From positions 412,627-476,626 of the forward strand of contig NZ_FNBO01000001.1 of NCBI RefSeq assembly GCF_900102375.1: DNA of 64,000 bases. The letters are read 5' to 3'. Under the pieces are notes generated by a model, which saw only the letters and a program-made list of their open reading frames with translations, made no database searches and was not told where the DNA came from. The stretch's first letter is position 1. Every line of letters begins with the position of its first letter. Source of the DNA: Halorubrum xinjiangense. Lineage in GTDB: Archaea; Halobacteriota; Halobacteria; Halobacteriales; Haloferacaceae. The position numbers and the translations under genes are program-made. Of this stretch, positions 1-8,017 are shown one piece after another.

Positions 1-654
1 GTAGCCGAACGGCGCGGCGTTGAGCCCGCGGTTGATCAGGGTGTCGAACACGTCGCCCGCGTCGGCGGCCGCACAGACGATCTCGTACCCCTCCTCGCCC
101 AGCGGCGCGTCCGTCGCGATCACGGTGACGCCGGCGTCGACCATCGACCCGCGGACGAACGAGAGCGGCCCCTCGGGGGCGCCAGGACCGCCGAGGACGG
201 AGGCGACCTTCTCGGTCGATTTCGGGCCGTGAACGCCGAACACGCCGAACTCGTCGGAGACGTCGTCGATCTCGACGTCCTGGATGAACACGTTCTCCGC
301 CCAGTCTGCGGCGACCGACTCGACCCGTTCCGGGGGGAGGAAGACGAGCAGCCGCTCGTCGGCGTTGTACACGTACATGTCCGTCTCGATCCCGCCCTGC
401 GGGTCGAGCAGGAGGGCGTACGTCCCCTCCCCGTCATCGGCCGGGACGCGGTTCGAGACGGCGTTGTCGACGAACTCGACGCGGTCGGCCCCCCTGACGG
501 CGAGGACGCCGTACCCCATCTCGATCACGCCGGCGACGTTGCGGACCGCCTTGCCGACGCGGACGGGCTTCCCGTAGTGGTCGACCACTTCGCGGCCGCC
601 GCGGTCGCGGTACACGGCGCCGTGCGCGTCGTGGGTGCCGGAGACGAGCGTCAT
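1..654 (-). CDS. GcvT-like aminomethyltransferase/folate-binding family protein (3' end beyond window)
   Basis: The gene starts at the ATG whose complement lies at 652-654 and runs leftward off the window, so only the N-terminal 218 residues are visible. They read as a GcvT/YgfZ-type fold: a substrate-handling segment (MTLVSGTHDAHGAVYRDRGG), then the typical GVIEMGYGVLAVRG and FGVHGPKS stretches. Members bind tetrahydrofolate and transfer one-carbon groups (glycine cleavage T protein, dimethylglycine or DMSP demethylases). No other glycine cleavage gene is visible here, so a stand-alone demethylase-like role is as likely as GcvT. The family is clear, the substrate is not. Confidence 0.75.
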   Translation of the reverse strand, partial: MTLVSGTHDAHGAVYRDRGGREVVDHYGKPVRVGKAVRNVAGVIEMGYGVLAVRGADRVEFVDNAVSNRVPADDGEGTYALLLDPQGGIETDMYVYNADERLLVFLPPERVESVAADWAENVFIQDVEIDDVSDEFGVFGVHGPKSTEKVASVLGGPGAPEGPLSFVRGSMVDAGVTVIATDAPLGEEGYEIVCAAADAGDVFDTLINRGLNAAPFGY

Positions 655-701
655 GGTCGGAGGGACGCGATCGAGGGCCAAAAGGCCGCCGTCTCCGGCG
701 G

Positions 702-998
702 CTACAGCCCGAGGCGATCGCGGATCGCGTCGACCAGGCCCGCCGACGGGTCGTCGGGCGCCTCGGGGTCCGGAACGACCCGGTCGTGAGCGTACACCCG
801 GACGCGATCCTCGGACTCGACGGTGATCAGCGAGTCCTCCTTCAGCGCCGAGAGGGCTTCCTCGACGGCGTCGATGTCGGCGTCGACGGCCGCGCGCAGT
901 TCGAGGACGGTCATCCCCTCGTCGCCGCGGTCGACGAGCGCGTCGAGCAGCGCGACCTCGACGTCCGGCCGGTCGCGGTATTCCGGCTTTGCGGCCAT
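702..998 (-). CDS. Small winged-helix-like conserved haloarchaeal protein
   Basis: A 98-residue acidic protein starting MAAKPEYRDRPDVEVALLDA. Residues 10-70 look like a compact winged-helix domain: a helix with 'ALLDALVDRG', a helix-turn-helix-like 'TVLELRAAVDADIDAVEEAL', and a beta wing 'LITVESEDRVRVYAHDRV'. No metal site, membrane segment or catalytic motif is seen. It lies 47 bp upstream of the GcvT-like gene in the same direction and could share its transcript. A DNA-binding role is inferred from the fold pattern only; a precise function is not known to me. Confidence 0.65.
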   Translation of the reverse strand: MAAKPEYRDRPDVEVALLDALVDRGDEGMTVLELRAAVDADIDAVEEALSALKEDSLITVESEDRVRVYAHDRVVPDPEAPDDPSAGLVDAIRDRLGL

Positions 999-1094
999 AC
1001 GTGCCCTTTACGCGGGGCGGACTTTACGTCTACCGGCGGATCGGCGGGCCGGGAGCGAGAGCCGGCGAGCAGCAGGCGCACCGAGCGCGCCGCG

Positions 1095-1616
1095 TCAGCG
1101 GACCAGCCGCGAACAGGTGCCACAGAGGTTCTCCTCTTTCACGTCGACCTCGCGGACGGTGGGCGAAAACGACATCACGCACTTGCTGTTGTCGCAGTGT
1201 TCCAAGCCGAGGGTGTGGCCGATCTCGTGGACGACCTCCTTGCGGACGCGGTCGCCGAAGACATCGACCGCGGGCCGAGAAGAGACGCCGCCGTCGGAGG
1301 AGGTGCGGAGGCGGTGGGTCGAGATGACCGAGCCGCTGCCGTTGAGGTACGCGAGGCCGAACACGTAGTTCCGCCGGCGGTAGTAGAGGTCCTCGGGGGT
1401 TATGCCGATGTTCTTCTCGCCGCCGCCGACCCGCGTGACCGTCTCGATGAGGTCCTCGGCGCGGTACTGGCCGCGGTCGCTGTCGAACGCGGAGTCGGGG
1501 ATCGCCTGATCGTCGTGGACCGTCACGTCGCAGTCGTACACGGAACGCAGCGCACCGGAGGCCTCCCGTTTCACTTGGGGGGTGACCTCTCCGACCGGGA
1601 CGATGTCCACGAGCAT
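1095..1616 (-). CDS. amzA: Archaemetzincin (zinc metalloprotease)
   Basis: A metzincin-clan peptidase of 173 residues. The active-site motif HEIGHTLGLEHC gives HExxHxxGxxH at residues 130-140, and it is followed by the structural zinc cysteines C141, C146 and the C165-x2-C168 pair with a Met between (VMSF, the Met-turn region). This matches the archaemetzincin signature HExxHxxGx3Cx4Cx17CxxC. An upstream in-frame ATG at 1643 exists, but the start at 1616 fits better: the family begins MLVDIVPVG, and a TATA-like 'cctttatg' on this strand lies about 28 bp upstream (1641-1648). It is divergent from the UPF0146 gene. The substrate in archaea is not established. Confidence 0.92.
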   Translation of the reverse strand: MLVDIVPVGEVTPQVKREASGALRSVYDCDVTVHDDQAIPDSAFDSDRGQYRAEDLIETVTRVGGGEKNIGITPEDLYYRRRNYVFGLAYLNGSGSVISTHRLRTSSDGGVSSRPAVDVFGDRVRKEVVHEIGHTLGLEHCDNSKCVMSFSPTVREVDVKEENLCGTCSRLVR

Positions 1617-1655
1617 GGAACCGCTTTTGACCGCCGCGGTCATAAAGGCCGCGCC

Positions 1656-2159
1656 GTGGTCTCATCCCCACCGTCGGAACGGGCGCTGGTCGCCGCGCTC
1701 GACCCGTACGAGCGGCCGATCGAGGTCGGCGTCGGGCGGCGCCCGGATGTCGCCCGCGCGCTCGCCGACCGCGGGCGCGAGGTCGTCGCGTTCGACGTCG
1801 AGGTGAGCGAGGACGCGCGCGACGCCGCGGCTGCGACCCGGACGTCGAGCGCGGGGTCGCTCCGCGTCGTCGCCGCGGACGTGACGGCGCTGGCGACGGC
1901 CGGCGGGGATCGCTTGATACGGGACGCGCTCGGGCTCGACGCAAGCAACGAGGACGAGCGGGACGCCTCGAACGCGTCCACCGGCGTCGACGCCGTGTAC
2001 GCGCGAAATCTCCCCGCCGAGCTCCAGCGACCGACCGTCGCGCTGGCGGAGCGGCTCGACGCCGCCTGTCTGTTCACCACGCTCGGGTTCGAGGAGCCGG
2101 TCGTCGACGTCCGCCGCCGGTCGACGGAGTCGGGGACCGTCGTGTACGTCGCGCGCTGA
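1656..2159 (+). CDS. UPF0146 family protein
   Basis: The 167-residue reading frame opens at a GTG (1656) and reads VVSSPPSERALVAALDPYER, then 'IEVGVGRRPDVARALADRG', which resembles a Rossmann-like nucleotide-binding start. This is the pattern of the archaeal UPF0146 family, a small methyltransferase-like fold with no assigned activity. The start is supported by a TATA-like 'cttttga' at 1624-1630, about 28 bp upstream, giving a leaderless transcript. That box overlaps the spacer of the divergent archaemetzincin gene, so the two promoters lie face to face. The HAD hydrolase follows downstream in the same direction. Confidence 0.75.
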   Translation: MVSSPPSERALVAALDPYERPIEVGVGRRPDVARALADRGREVVAFDVEVSEDARDAAAATRTSSAGSLRVVAADVTALATAGGDRLIRDALGLDASNEDERDASNASTGVDAVYARNLPAELQRPTVALAERLDAACLFTTLGFEEPVVDVRRRSTESGTVVYVAR

Positions 2160-2255
2160 CGAGCCGCCTTGGCAGTTTCCCCCGCGACGCCTCCCGAACC
2201 GGCGACGTCGGCCGCGAACCCGAACGTTCATTCCGCCGCCAACCGGGGTAGCGGT

Positions 2256-3119
2256 ATGCAGGTCGACGCAGTGGTCCTCGACATCGACGGGGTGTTGGTC
2301 GACGTGGCGGACTCCTACCGTCGGGCGATCCTCGAATCGGTCGACCGCGTCTGCGGCAAGCCGATCGACCGGGACGCGGTCCAGGCGTTCAAAGACGCCG
2401 GCGGGTTCAACAACGACTGGGAGCTGACGGACGCCGCCGCGCTGTTCGTGTTGGCCCGCCGCGAGGGGCTCCGGATGGACGTCGACGAGTTCACCGACCG
2501 CGTCCGCGAGCTCGGCGGCGGCCTCGACGCGGCCAAGGAAGTCGTCGGCGATCTCCCGCGGGTCGCGCAGGCCCGCGTCCGCGACCAGTGGGACAGGGAC
2601 GCGCTCCGCGAGACGTTCCAGGCGCTCTACCTCGGCGCGGAGCTGTACCGCGAGCTGGAGGGCGGCGAACCCCCCATCGAGGCGGAGGGGTACATCCACG
2701 ACGAGCCGACGCTCGTCGACCCCGAGACGATCGCCGACCTCACCGCACGGTTCGACGTGGGCGTCCTCACCGGCCGGCCGGCCGCGGAGGCCGACATCGC
2801 CTTGGAGCGCGTCGGCCTCGACGTGCCCGCGGACCGACGGTTCACGATGGACGACTGGGAGGAAGGGAAGCCGCACCCGCGGGCGCTCGTCGAACTCGCC
2901 GAGCGGTTCGACGCGGAGCGCGTCGCGTTCGCGGGCGACACCCTCGACGACGTGCGGACCGCGCGCAACGCCGACGAGACCGACGAGACGCGCGTCTACT
3001 ACGGTATCGGCGTCCTCACCGGCGGACTCACCGGCGAGGCGGGCCGCGAAAAGTTCGCCGGGAACGGGGCCGACGCGGTGATCGACGACGTGAACGAGCT
3101 AGTAGCGTTGTTGGAGTAG
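2256..3119 (+). CDS. HAD-superfamily IA phosphatase-like hydrolase (TIGR01548-type)
   Basis: A 287-residue HAD-family protein. Motif I is '[17 protein letters not shown]' at the N terminus (nucleophile DxD in LDIDG), motif II is the '[15 protein letters not shown]' segment (T of TGR), motif III the Lys in 'WEEGKPHP', and motif IV '[17 protein letters not shown]' (GDTLDD). It belongs to the subfamily called TIGR01548, which is widespread in haloarchaea and of unknown substrate. A longer frame extends upstream to 2169, but the ATG at 2256 places motif I at the usual N-terminal position. It ends just before a tRNA on the other strand. Confidence 0.85.
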   Translation: MQVDAVVLDIDGVLVDVADSYRRAILESVDRVCGKPIDRDAVQAFKDAGGFNNDWELTDAAALFVLARREGLRMDVDEFTDRVRELGGGLDAAKEVVGDLPRVAQARVRDQWDRDALRETFQALYLGAELYRELEGGEPPIEAEGYIHDEPTLVDPETIADLTARFDVGVLTGRPAAEADIALERVGLDVPADRRFTMDDWEEGKPHPRALVELAERFDAERVAFAGDTLDDVRTARNADETDETRVYYGIGVLTGGLTGEAGREKFAGNGADAVIDDVNELVALLE

Positions 3120-3166
3120 TCGGCGGCGTGCCGTGGCTGTGGCTCGTGTGAAACGAAGACGGAAGG

Positions 3167-3242
3167 TGGGCCTTGCCGGATTTGAACCGGCGATCACTCC
3201 GTTATGAGCGGAGGGCTTTGAGCCAGACTAAGCTAAAGGCCC
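3167..3242 (-). tRNA. tRNA with CAT anticodon, probably tRNA-Ile2 (or elongator tRNA-Met)
   Basis: A full 76-nt cloverleaf: acceptor GGGCCTT/AAGGCCC, D arm GCTT/AAGC, anticodon arm CTCCG-CTCATAA-CGGAG, T arm GCCGG-TTCAAAT-CCGGC, discriminator A. The anticodon is CAT. An initiator tRNA is unlikely given this acceptor stem. The elongator tRNA-Met of Haloferax is known to carry an intron and this one has none, and the GGGCC start resembles haloarchaeal Ile tRNAs, so Ile2 (agmatidine-modified CAU reading AUA) is preferred. The choice is not certain from sequence alone. Confidence 0.9.
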
Positions 3243-3284
3243 GGCAATCGCAGATATACGAGGGATCTTCTTTAGGTTACCGCA

Positions 3285-3749
3285 TTACCCCGACCGGAGC
3301 CCGTCGAGAACCGTATCGAGCCGGTACTCCGCGTGCCAGTTGACGTTCGCTCGGTTGTTGTTTGCGGCGGGCTCGTAGCGGATCGTTGTCACCGCCGATC
3401 CCGTGTCGTCGATCGAGACGAGATACACCTCCTCGGTTCGGACGTTCAAAACCGCGAAGTAGTCGATCTTTCCGTCATACCCCTCCCGTTCGTATCCGTC
3501 GCTTTTCGTTCGGACGCTTCGAGTCCGGAACTCCACCGCGCCGTCACTTTTCCCGTCGTACGCCGTCTTGACCTGTAACCGGTAGAATTCGCCGTCGACC
3601 CTTATGACGAGATCGTACGGTTCGTTGTCGTACGCCGGCGTGAGGACGGAAACGTCCCGGGAGATCAGTTCCGCCGTGACGATCGCTTCCGTGGCCTGTC
3701 CGCGCTTCTGTGGTTCTTCGAGGCGGTCGTACTGCTCAAAGCGAGACAT
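3285..3749 (-). CDS. PD-(D/E)XK endonuclease-like protein (group I intron-associated type)
   Basis: A 154-residue protein resembling the PD-(D/E)XK family known from group I intron-associated endonucleases. The catalytic layout is visible: a Glu in 'KRGQATEAIVTAELISRD', the Asp of 'NEPYDLVIRVDGEFY', and 'RLQVKTAYDGK' giving the QxK half of the motif. The frame could extend to 3896 but that part is antisense to tRNA-Asn; the ATG at 3749 (MSRFEQYDRLEEPQKRG) starts just downstream of the tRNA. GC content is visibly lower than in the neighbours, which suggests transfer. It lies 53 bp downstream of an intron-bearing tRNA in the same orientation. DNA cleavage is inferred from the family. Confidence 0.75.
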   Translation of the reverse strand: MSRFEQYDRLEEPQKRGQATEAIVTAELISRDVSVLTPAYDNEPYDLVIRVDGEFYRLQVKTAYDGKSDGAVEFRTRSVRTKSDGYEREGYDGKIDYFAVLNVRTEEVYLVSIDDTGSAVTTIRYEPAANNNRANVNWHAEYRLDTVLDGLRSG

Positions 3750-3802
3750 GCGACGACCTGAGTCGGTACTGTACAAAACAATCGGCCGCGAGCGAAGAGA
3801 GA

Positions 3803-3911
3803 CGCCGAAGCCAGGACTCGAACCTGGGACCGCCTCGTGACTGTGACGGCCGGGGGAAGTTCCGCCGAGCGTCGTAACAGCGAGGCGCTCTACCAACTGA
3901 GCTACTTCGGC
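3803..3911 (-). tRNA. tRNA-Asn(GTT) interrupted by a 36-nt intron
   Basis: The mature tRNA of 73 nt has acceptor GCCGAAG/CTTCGGC, D arm GCTC/GAGC, anticodon stem CCTCG/CGAGG, T arm CCAGG-TTCGAGT-CCTGG and discriminator G. The loop is CTGTTA then, after the intron, A, giving anticodon GTT. The intron sits at the canonical site one nucleotide 3' of the anticodon. Exon-intron pairing forms a textbook bulge-helix-bulge: central helix CTGT/ACAG, inner helix GACG/CGTC, bulges TA|C and TC|A cut between the second and third base. It should be removed by the archaeal tRNA splicing endonuclease. Confidence 0.95.
3839..3874 (-). other. BHB-type tRNA intron in tRNA-Asn
   Basis: These 36 nt separate A37 from A38 of the tRNA. 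On the transcript strand the intron begins CGACG and ends CACAGTC. GACG near its start pairs with CGTC near its end, and ACAG pairs with the exon bases CTGT, giving two 3-nt bulges on opposite strands four base pairs apart. The geometry leaves no ambiguity about both cut sites. It is too short to code for anything. Confidence 0.92.
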
Positions 3912-4070
3912 TCACTTTTGCGTACTCGCGTCGTTTTGATATGGCTTTCGTTTCCGCCCGACGGAGCGATATTTGATGGACGCGGGCGGTGCGAGAGGCT
4001 ACCGTGACGCCCGCTCGCCAGCCGCCGATCCGACCGACACGTTTTCGGCCGGACCGCGAGACCGTTCGGT

Positions 4071-5501
4071 ATGGACGAGTTGGAGGCGGTGCTGTCGCGA
4101 GTCCGCGAGCGCGTCCTCCCGGAGCCGGCGGAGCGCGAGCGGCTTCGCGAGGCGGCCGTGACGCTGACCGACCGGGCCCGGGAGGCCATCGCCGACCTCC
4201 CCGTCGACGCCGACGTGGTCCAAGTCGGGTCGACCGCGCGCGGGACGTGGGTTGCGGGCGACCGCGACATCGATCTCTTCGTCCGGTTCGACGCGGCCCT
4301 CGACCGCGCCGAGCTGGAGGAGTACGGGCTTGCGGTCGGCCACGCGGTCCTCCCGGACGGCCACGAGGAGTACGCCGAACACCCGTACGTGAAGGGAAGC
4401 TACGAGGGGTTCGACGTCGACCTGGTCCCCTGTCACGACGTGGAGGCGGCGGCCGAGCTGGTCTCCGCGGTCGACCGCACGCCGTTCCACGACGCGTACC
4501 TCTCCGCGCGGCTCGACGACGACCTCGCGGCGGACGTGGTGGTCGCGAAGGCGTTCCTGAAGGGGATCGGCGCGTACGGGAGCGACCTCCGCACCGAGGG
4601 GTTCTCGGGGTACCTCACGGAGCTGCTCGTGTTGGAGCTCGGTGGGTTCGTCCCCCTTGTCGAGTCGGCGCGGAGCTGGCACCCGCCGGTGGAGTTCGAC
4701 CCCGAGGGACACGCCGAGCGCACGTTCGAGGACCCGCTCGTCGTCGTCGACCCAACCGACCCGACGCGGAACGTCGCCGCGGTGCTGTCGGCGGCGAACC
4801 TCGCGCGGCTCCAGCACTACGCGCGGGAGCTGCTCGCGGCCCCGAGCGAGGCGCTCTTCGAGCCCGATGACCCCGAGCCGCTCGACTCCAAGGCGGTGCG
4901 CGCCCACCTCGACCGGCGGGGGACGACGCCCGTCGCGGTCGTCTTCGACGCGCCCGACGTGGTCGACGACCAGCTGTGGCCGCAGCTCCGGCGCTCGCTG
5001 GACGGGATCGTCGGCGGGCTGAACGACCGCGGCTTCGACGTCCTCCGAGCGCGGGCCATGACGGACGCCGCGAAACCGTCAGGCGCCGTCGGGGCGAACG
5101 ACGCCGAGAGAGTGACCAAGCGCGACGGGGTCGAGGAGGCGACGCGGGCCGCGCTGTACGCGGAGCTGGAGGTGACCGAGCGGCCGGCGGTCGAGCGCCA
5201 CGAGGGGCCGCCGGTCGCGGTCCGGAAGCACGCCGCGAGCTTCTACGAGTCGTACGTCGACGACGTCGACCCGGACACCTACGGACCCTTCATCGAGGGG
5301 GGCCGATACGTCGTCGAGCGGGAGCGGGAGTTCGCCACCGTCCGGGAGTACTTGGAGAGCGAGGCCGCGAGCGACGTGGCGCTCGGCGCGCAGGTGGAGC
5401 CGGCGTTCGCCGACCGCGACGTGCTGGTCGGCGAGGCGGTGGCGACGCTCGCGCCCGCGTTCGGGCGGCCGCTCCGGGAGTTCTACGAGCCGCGACCGTG
5501 A
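4071..5501 (+). CDS. cca: CCA tRNA nucleotidyltransferase, class I archaeal type
   Basis: A 476-residue archaeal CCA-adding enzyme, slightly longer than the usual ~450. The nucleotidyltransferase core is visible at the N terminus: 'QVGSTARGTWVAGDRDIDLF' with the GS pair at residues 53-54 and catalytic D66 and D68, followed by the third acidic residue in 'YEGFDVDLVPCHD' (about D115/D117). The rest matches the central and tail domains that clamp the tRNA acceptor stem. It adds or repairs the 3' CCA, and none of the three tRNA genes in this window encodes CCA. It starts 160 bp from tRNA-Asn, on the opposite strand. Confidence 0.95.
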   Translation: MDELEAVLSRVRERVLPEPAERERLREAAVTLTDRAREAIADLPVDADVVQVGSTARGTWVAGDRDIDLFVRFDAALDRAELEEYGLAVGHAVLPDGHEEYAEHPYVKGSYEGFDVDLVPCHDVEAAAELVSAVDRTPFHDAYLSARLDDDLAADVVVAKAFLKGIGAYGSDLRTEGFSGYLTELLVLELGGFVPLVESARSWHPPVEFDPEGHAERTFEDPLVVVDPTDPTRNVAAVLSAANLARLQHYARELLAAPSEALFEPDDPEPLDSKAVRAHLDRRGTTPVAVVFDAPDVVDDQLWPQLRRSLDGIVGGLNDRGFDVLRARAMTDAAKPSGAVGANDAERVTKRDGVEEATRAALYAELEVTERPAVERHEGPPVAVRKHAASFYESYVDDVDPDTYGPFIEGGRYVVEREREFATVREYLESEAASDVALGAQVEPAFADRDVLVGEAVATLAPAFGRPLREFYEPRP

Positions 5502-5565
5502 GGTCGCCGGCGGGAGGTGACTCGACCCGCGGGGCCGGACAGAGACACCGGCGAGCGACCGGGCG

Positions 5566-5880
5566 TCAGCGAGCGGCGCCGTCGAGGAGCCGGTAGACGA
5601 GCGCGGCGACCGCGGCGACGATCAGCGCGACCGCCGAGAGGAGGCCCGCGACGCGGGGGAACGACAGCCAGAACGCGGCGTAGAAGGCGAGCGCGAACGC
5701 GAACAGGCCGACGACCAGCAGCCCCCGAGAGGGGTTCTGCGCGGCGGCGACGAACGCGCGCTGGGGGATCGAGAGGTCGCCGAACTCGGGGACGTCCTCG
5801 GGGTCGACGCCGTCGGAGAGGGGGGCCGAGTCGGCCGGATCCCCCGACTCGGCGTCGACGGAACGGTCGGTGTCGGTCAC
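5566..5880 (-). CDS. Small membrane protein of unknown function
   Basis: A 104-residue protein with a GTG start. The first 37 residues are acidic and probably cytoplasmic (MTDTDRSVDAESGDPADSAP), followed by a short amphipathic stretch 'SIPQRAFVAAAQNPSRG' and two hydrophobic segments at about 53-72 and 77-98 joined by a short polar turn (WLSFPR). No catalytic residues are seen. It lies convergent to cca with 64 bp between the stops, and 79 bp before it on its strand is the 3' side of crcB. I do not recognise a function. Confidence 0.55.
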   Translation of the reverse strand: MTDTDRSVDAESGDPADSAPLSDGVDPEDVPEFGDLSIPQRAFVAAAQNPSRGLLVVGLFAFALAFYAAFWLSFPRVAGLLSAVALIVAAVAALVYRLLDGAAR

Positions 5881-5958
5881 GCTCTCGAATACGGGCCGAA
5901 GGATCCTGTACCTATCGCTTGCCGAGCCGGCGGCCGTCAGGCGGCGCGGAATCGCCGG

Positions 5959-6321
5959 TCAGCCGACGACCGCAGCGACGAGGAACGAGCCGAGAAGAAA
6001 CGCGGCTAGGGCGGCAGCGAGGTTCGACGCGGCGATCGTCGCGGCGGCGCGGGCGCCGGTCTCGCTCGCCGCGCGGACCGTCCCGACCGCGAACGACGAG
6101 AACGTCGTGAACGCGCCACAGAAGCCGACGCCGAGGAGCAGCGCCGCCGTCGATCCGATCGGCGCGGCGGAGACAGCGCCGAGGGCGAAGCTCCCGAGCG
6201 CGTTGACGAGGAGGACCGACCGGCGCCCCTCGACTCGGAGCCCGACCGCGTGCCGGGAGACGGCGCCGAGCGCGCCGCCGACGCCGACGAGCGCCGTCGC
6301 GAGGAGCGGTGCGGCGGTCAT
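5959..6321 (-). CDS. crcB: Fluoride channel CrcB/Fluc, second subunit
   Basis: A 120-residue CrcB-family membrane protein with four transmembrane segments. The family pattern is clear: 'GGALGAVSRHAVG', 'LLVNALGSFALGA' with the conserved Asn, and 'GVGFCGAFTTFSSFAVG' with the phenylalanine-box and central TTFSSF. Fluc proteins form dual-topology dimers that export fluoride. The ATG at 6321 overlaps the stop of the other crcB gene (ATGA), so the two are translated as a pair. In organisms with two adjacent genes the channel is usually a heterodimer of oppositely inserted subunits. Confidence 0.92.
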   Translation of the reverse strand: MTAAPLLATALVGVGGALGAVSRHAVGLRVEGRRSVLLVNALGSFALGAVSAAPIGSTAALLLGVGFCGAFTTFSSFAVGTVRAASETGARAAATIAASNLAAALAAFLLGSFLVAAVVG

Positions 6322-6722
6322 CGCCGGCGCCACCCCCCGGCCGCGAGGCCGAGCGCGGCCGCAACGAACCCGGTCGCGTAGCTGACGGCGACGTACCAAG
6401 CGCCGGCGGGCGTTCCGAGCGCGACCGCGTCGGAGACGAACGTGCTGTACGTCGTGAACGACGAGAGCGCGCCGGTCCCGACGAACAGGCGGACCCGGTC
6501 GCTGGACGCGCGGGTCAACAGGAGCCCGAGCGCAAACGACCCGGCGACGTTCGCGACGAGGGTTCCCGCGCCGGTCGGGAACCCGCCGAGGATCTCGGGA
6601 CTGGTTCCGGCGGCGGCCGCGGCGAGGGCCGCGGCGACGCCGACGTCGACCGCGTGTCTGGCGACCGCGCCGAGGAATCCCCCGGCGGCGACGAGCAGGA
6701 ACCCGTACGGCGTCCGTTCCAT
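6318..6722 (-). CDS. crcB: Fluoride channel CrcB/Fluc, first subunit
   Basis: A 134-residue CrcB homolog beginning MERTPYGFLLVAAGGFLGAV. It holds 'GGFLGAVARHAVD', 'GTLVANVAGSFALGLLL' and 'GTGALSSFTTYSTFVSD', the same core motifs as its partner but with a longer loop of about 14 residues after the first segment. Four membrane spans are predicted by eye. It is the upstream member of the crcB pair and its stop codon overlaps the partner's start by 4 bp. Together they should form a fluoride exporter in the cell membrane. The HerA-like ATPase gene ends 43 bp upstream. Confidence 0.92.
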   Translation of the reverse strand: MERTPYGFLLVAAGGFLGAVARHAVDVGVAAALAAAAAGTSPEILGGFPTGAGTLVANVAGSFALGLLLTRASSDRVRLFVGTGALSSFTTYSTFVSDAVALGTPAGAWYVAVSYATGFVAAALGLAAGGWRRR

Positions 6723-6765
6723 GGGCGTCAGTGAGGCCGGGGCGGCTTGTGCGTTCTGAACCACG

Positions 6766-7905
6766 TCACCGCGACTCCGCGTCCGACAGCCGACTCGCGC
6801 GCGGGCTCTCCCCCTCGTGCGGCGTTCGCCGCTCTCGGACTCGGACCGTGTGGGCCGTCTCGGTGGCGTCGTCGACCACGAGCGCCTCGCCGACGCCCTC
6901 GGGGAGCCGCGAGGCGAGGTCGCCCGCGAGGTACGTCGCCTCCGCTTCGGCCAGTCGGTCCACGTCGCGCGCGGCCGTGAGCCGGTGGGAGACGAGGAGG
7001 TCGGACTGGGAGACGGCGACGCTCGGCAGCGCGGCCGGCCGCTGGGTCGCACAGACCAGCGAGACGCCGGGCGCGCGGCCGCGGGTGAGCAGCGTCCGGA
7101 GCGCCGGGTCCGCGATCCCGCCGAAGAAGGCGTGCGCCTCGTCGACGAGTAGCCACGGAAGTCGCGGGAGGTCCCCGGCGATCCGGGCGTCGTAGAGCCC
7201 GCGAGCGACCGCGCGGACGACGGCCGCCGCGGCGGCGTCGGGAACGCCGGCGAGGTCGAGGACGGCGGGGTCGCCGTCGGCCGCGAGCGACGCCACCGGT
7301 GGCGCGTCGGCGTCGAAGACGCCCCACGACTCCGCCAGCCGGAGGTGATTCGCGGCGGCGCGCCGCGTCTCCGCCGGAGCGTCGGCCGCGGCGACCGCCT
7401 CGCGGAGCGTCGCGAGCGACGGAGAAGAGGGCTCGCTCCCGGCCGAGTCGGCCTCGTCTCCGCCCTCGCCGTCGACCGCGTCCGCGCCGACCGCGTCTGC
7501 GACGACGCGCCAGACGAGACTCCCCGGACCGCCGGCCGGATCGAGCCCGAGGAGGTCCGGCCACGCGGACGGCGGTATCGAGGCGGGGCGAACCTTGGGG
7601 TCGACGACGCGGCCGCCGACCGCGTCGAGGCCGGCGAAGACGCCCATGGGGTCGACGACGATCGGGACGACGCCGTCGGCGTCGGCGAGTTCCTCCGCCA
7701 GGACGCCGAGCGTGTACGACTTCCCGGTCCCGCGCTTCCCGAAGACGACGCCCGCGTGCGGGCGGTCGAGGTCGACACCGACCGCCGCGCCGGCGCTTCC
7801 GTCGCGAGCGAGGAACGAGCCGATCCGGGCGGTGTGGGGCGGACGGTCATCGTCGCGGTCGGTTCCGCCGTCGAGGTCCGACTCTCCGCGGCCGAGTACG
7901 TACAC
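6766..7905 (-). CDS. HerA/VirB4-like P-loop ATPase
   Basis: A 379-residue ATPase of the HerA/FtsK superfamily. Walker A is 'VVFGKRGTGKSYTLGVLAEEL', Walker B is 'LPWLLVDEAHAFFGGI', and an arginine-finger-like 'LLTRGRAPGVSLVCATQRPAALP' follows, all typical of DUF87-type proteins. True HerA helicases exceed 500 residues and pair with NurA; this protein is short, has no N-terminal HAS barrel and no nurA is nearby, so it may act in another DNA- or membrane-linked process. The GTG start gives MYVLGRGESD. It lies upstream of the crcB pair in the same direction. Confidence 0.8.
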   Translation of the reverse strand: MYVLGRGESDLDGGTDRDDDRPPHTARIGSFLARDGSAGAAVGVDLDRPHAGVVFGKRGTGKSYTLGVLAEELADADGVVPIVVDPMGVFAGLDAVGGRVVDPKVRPASIPPSAWPDLLGLDPAGGPGSLVWRVVADAVGADAVDGEGGDEADSAGSEPSSPSLATLREAVAAADAPAETRRAAANHLRLAESWGVFDADAPPVASLAADGDPAVLDLAGVPDAAAAAVVRAVARGLYDARIAGDLPRLPWLLVDEAHAFFGGIADPALRTLLTRGRAPGVSLVCATQRPAALPSVAVSQSDLLVSHRLTAARDVDRLAEAEATYLAGDLASRLPEGVGEALVVDDATETAHTVRVRERRTPHEGESPRASRLSDAESR

Positions 7906-8017
7906 GCGACCAGGTGGCTCGGTATCGGATAAAAACGGTCGGGAGGGCTAGCCGGCTTCGTCGGCGGCGAGTGCGTCTCTCGGGCGCCTGTCTCGGCACC
8001 ACTCGCTCCGTCCGACT

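Noticed and set aside
3750..3896. N-terminal extension of the endonuclease frame to 203 residues
   Set aside because: The extension is the tRNA-Asn sequence read as protein; the ATG at 3749 gives the family start.
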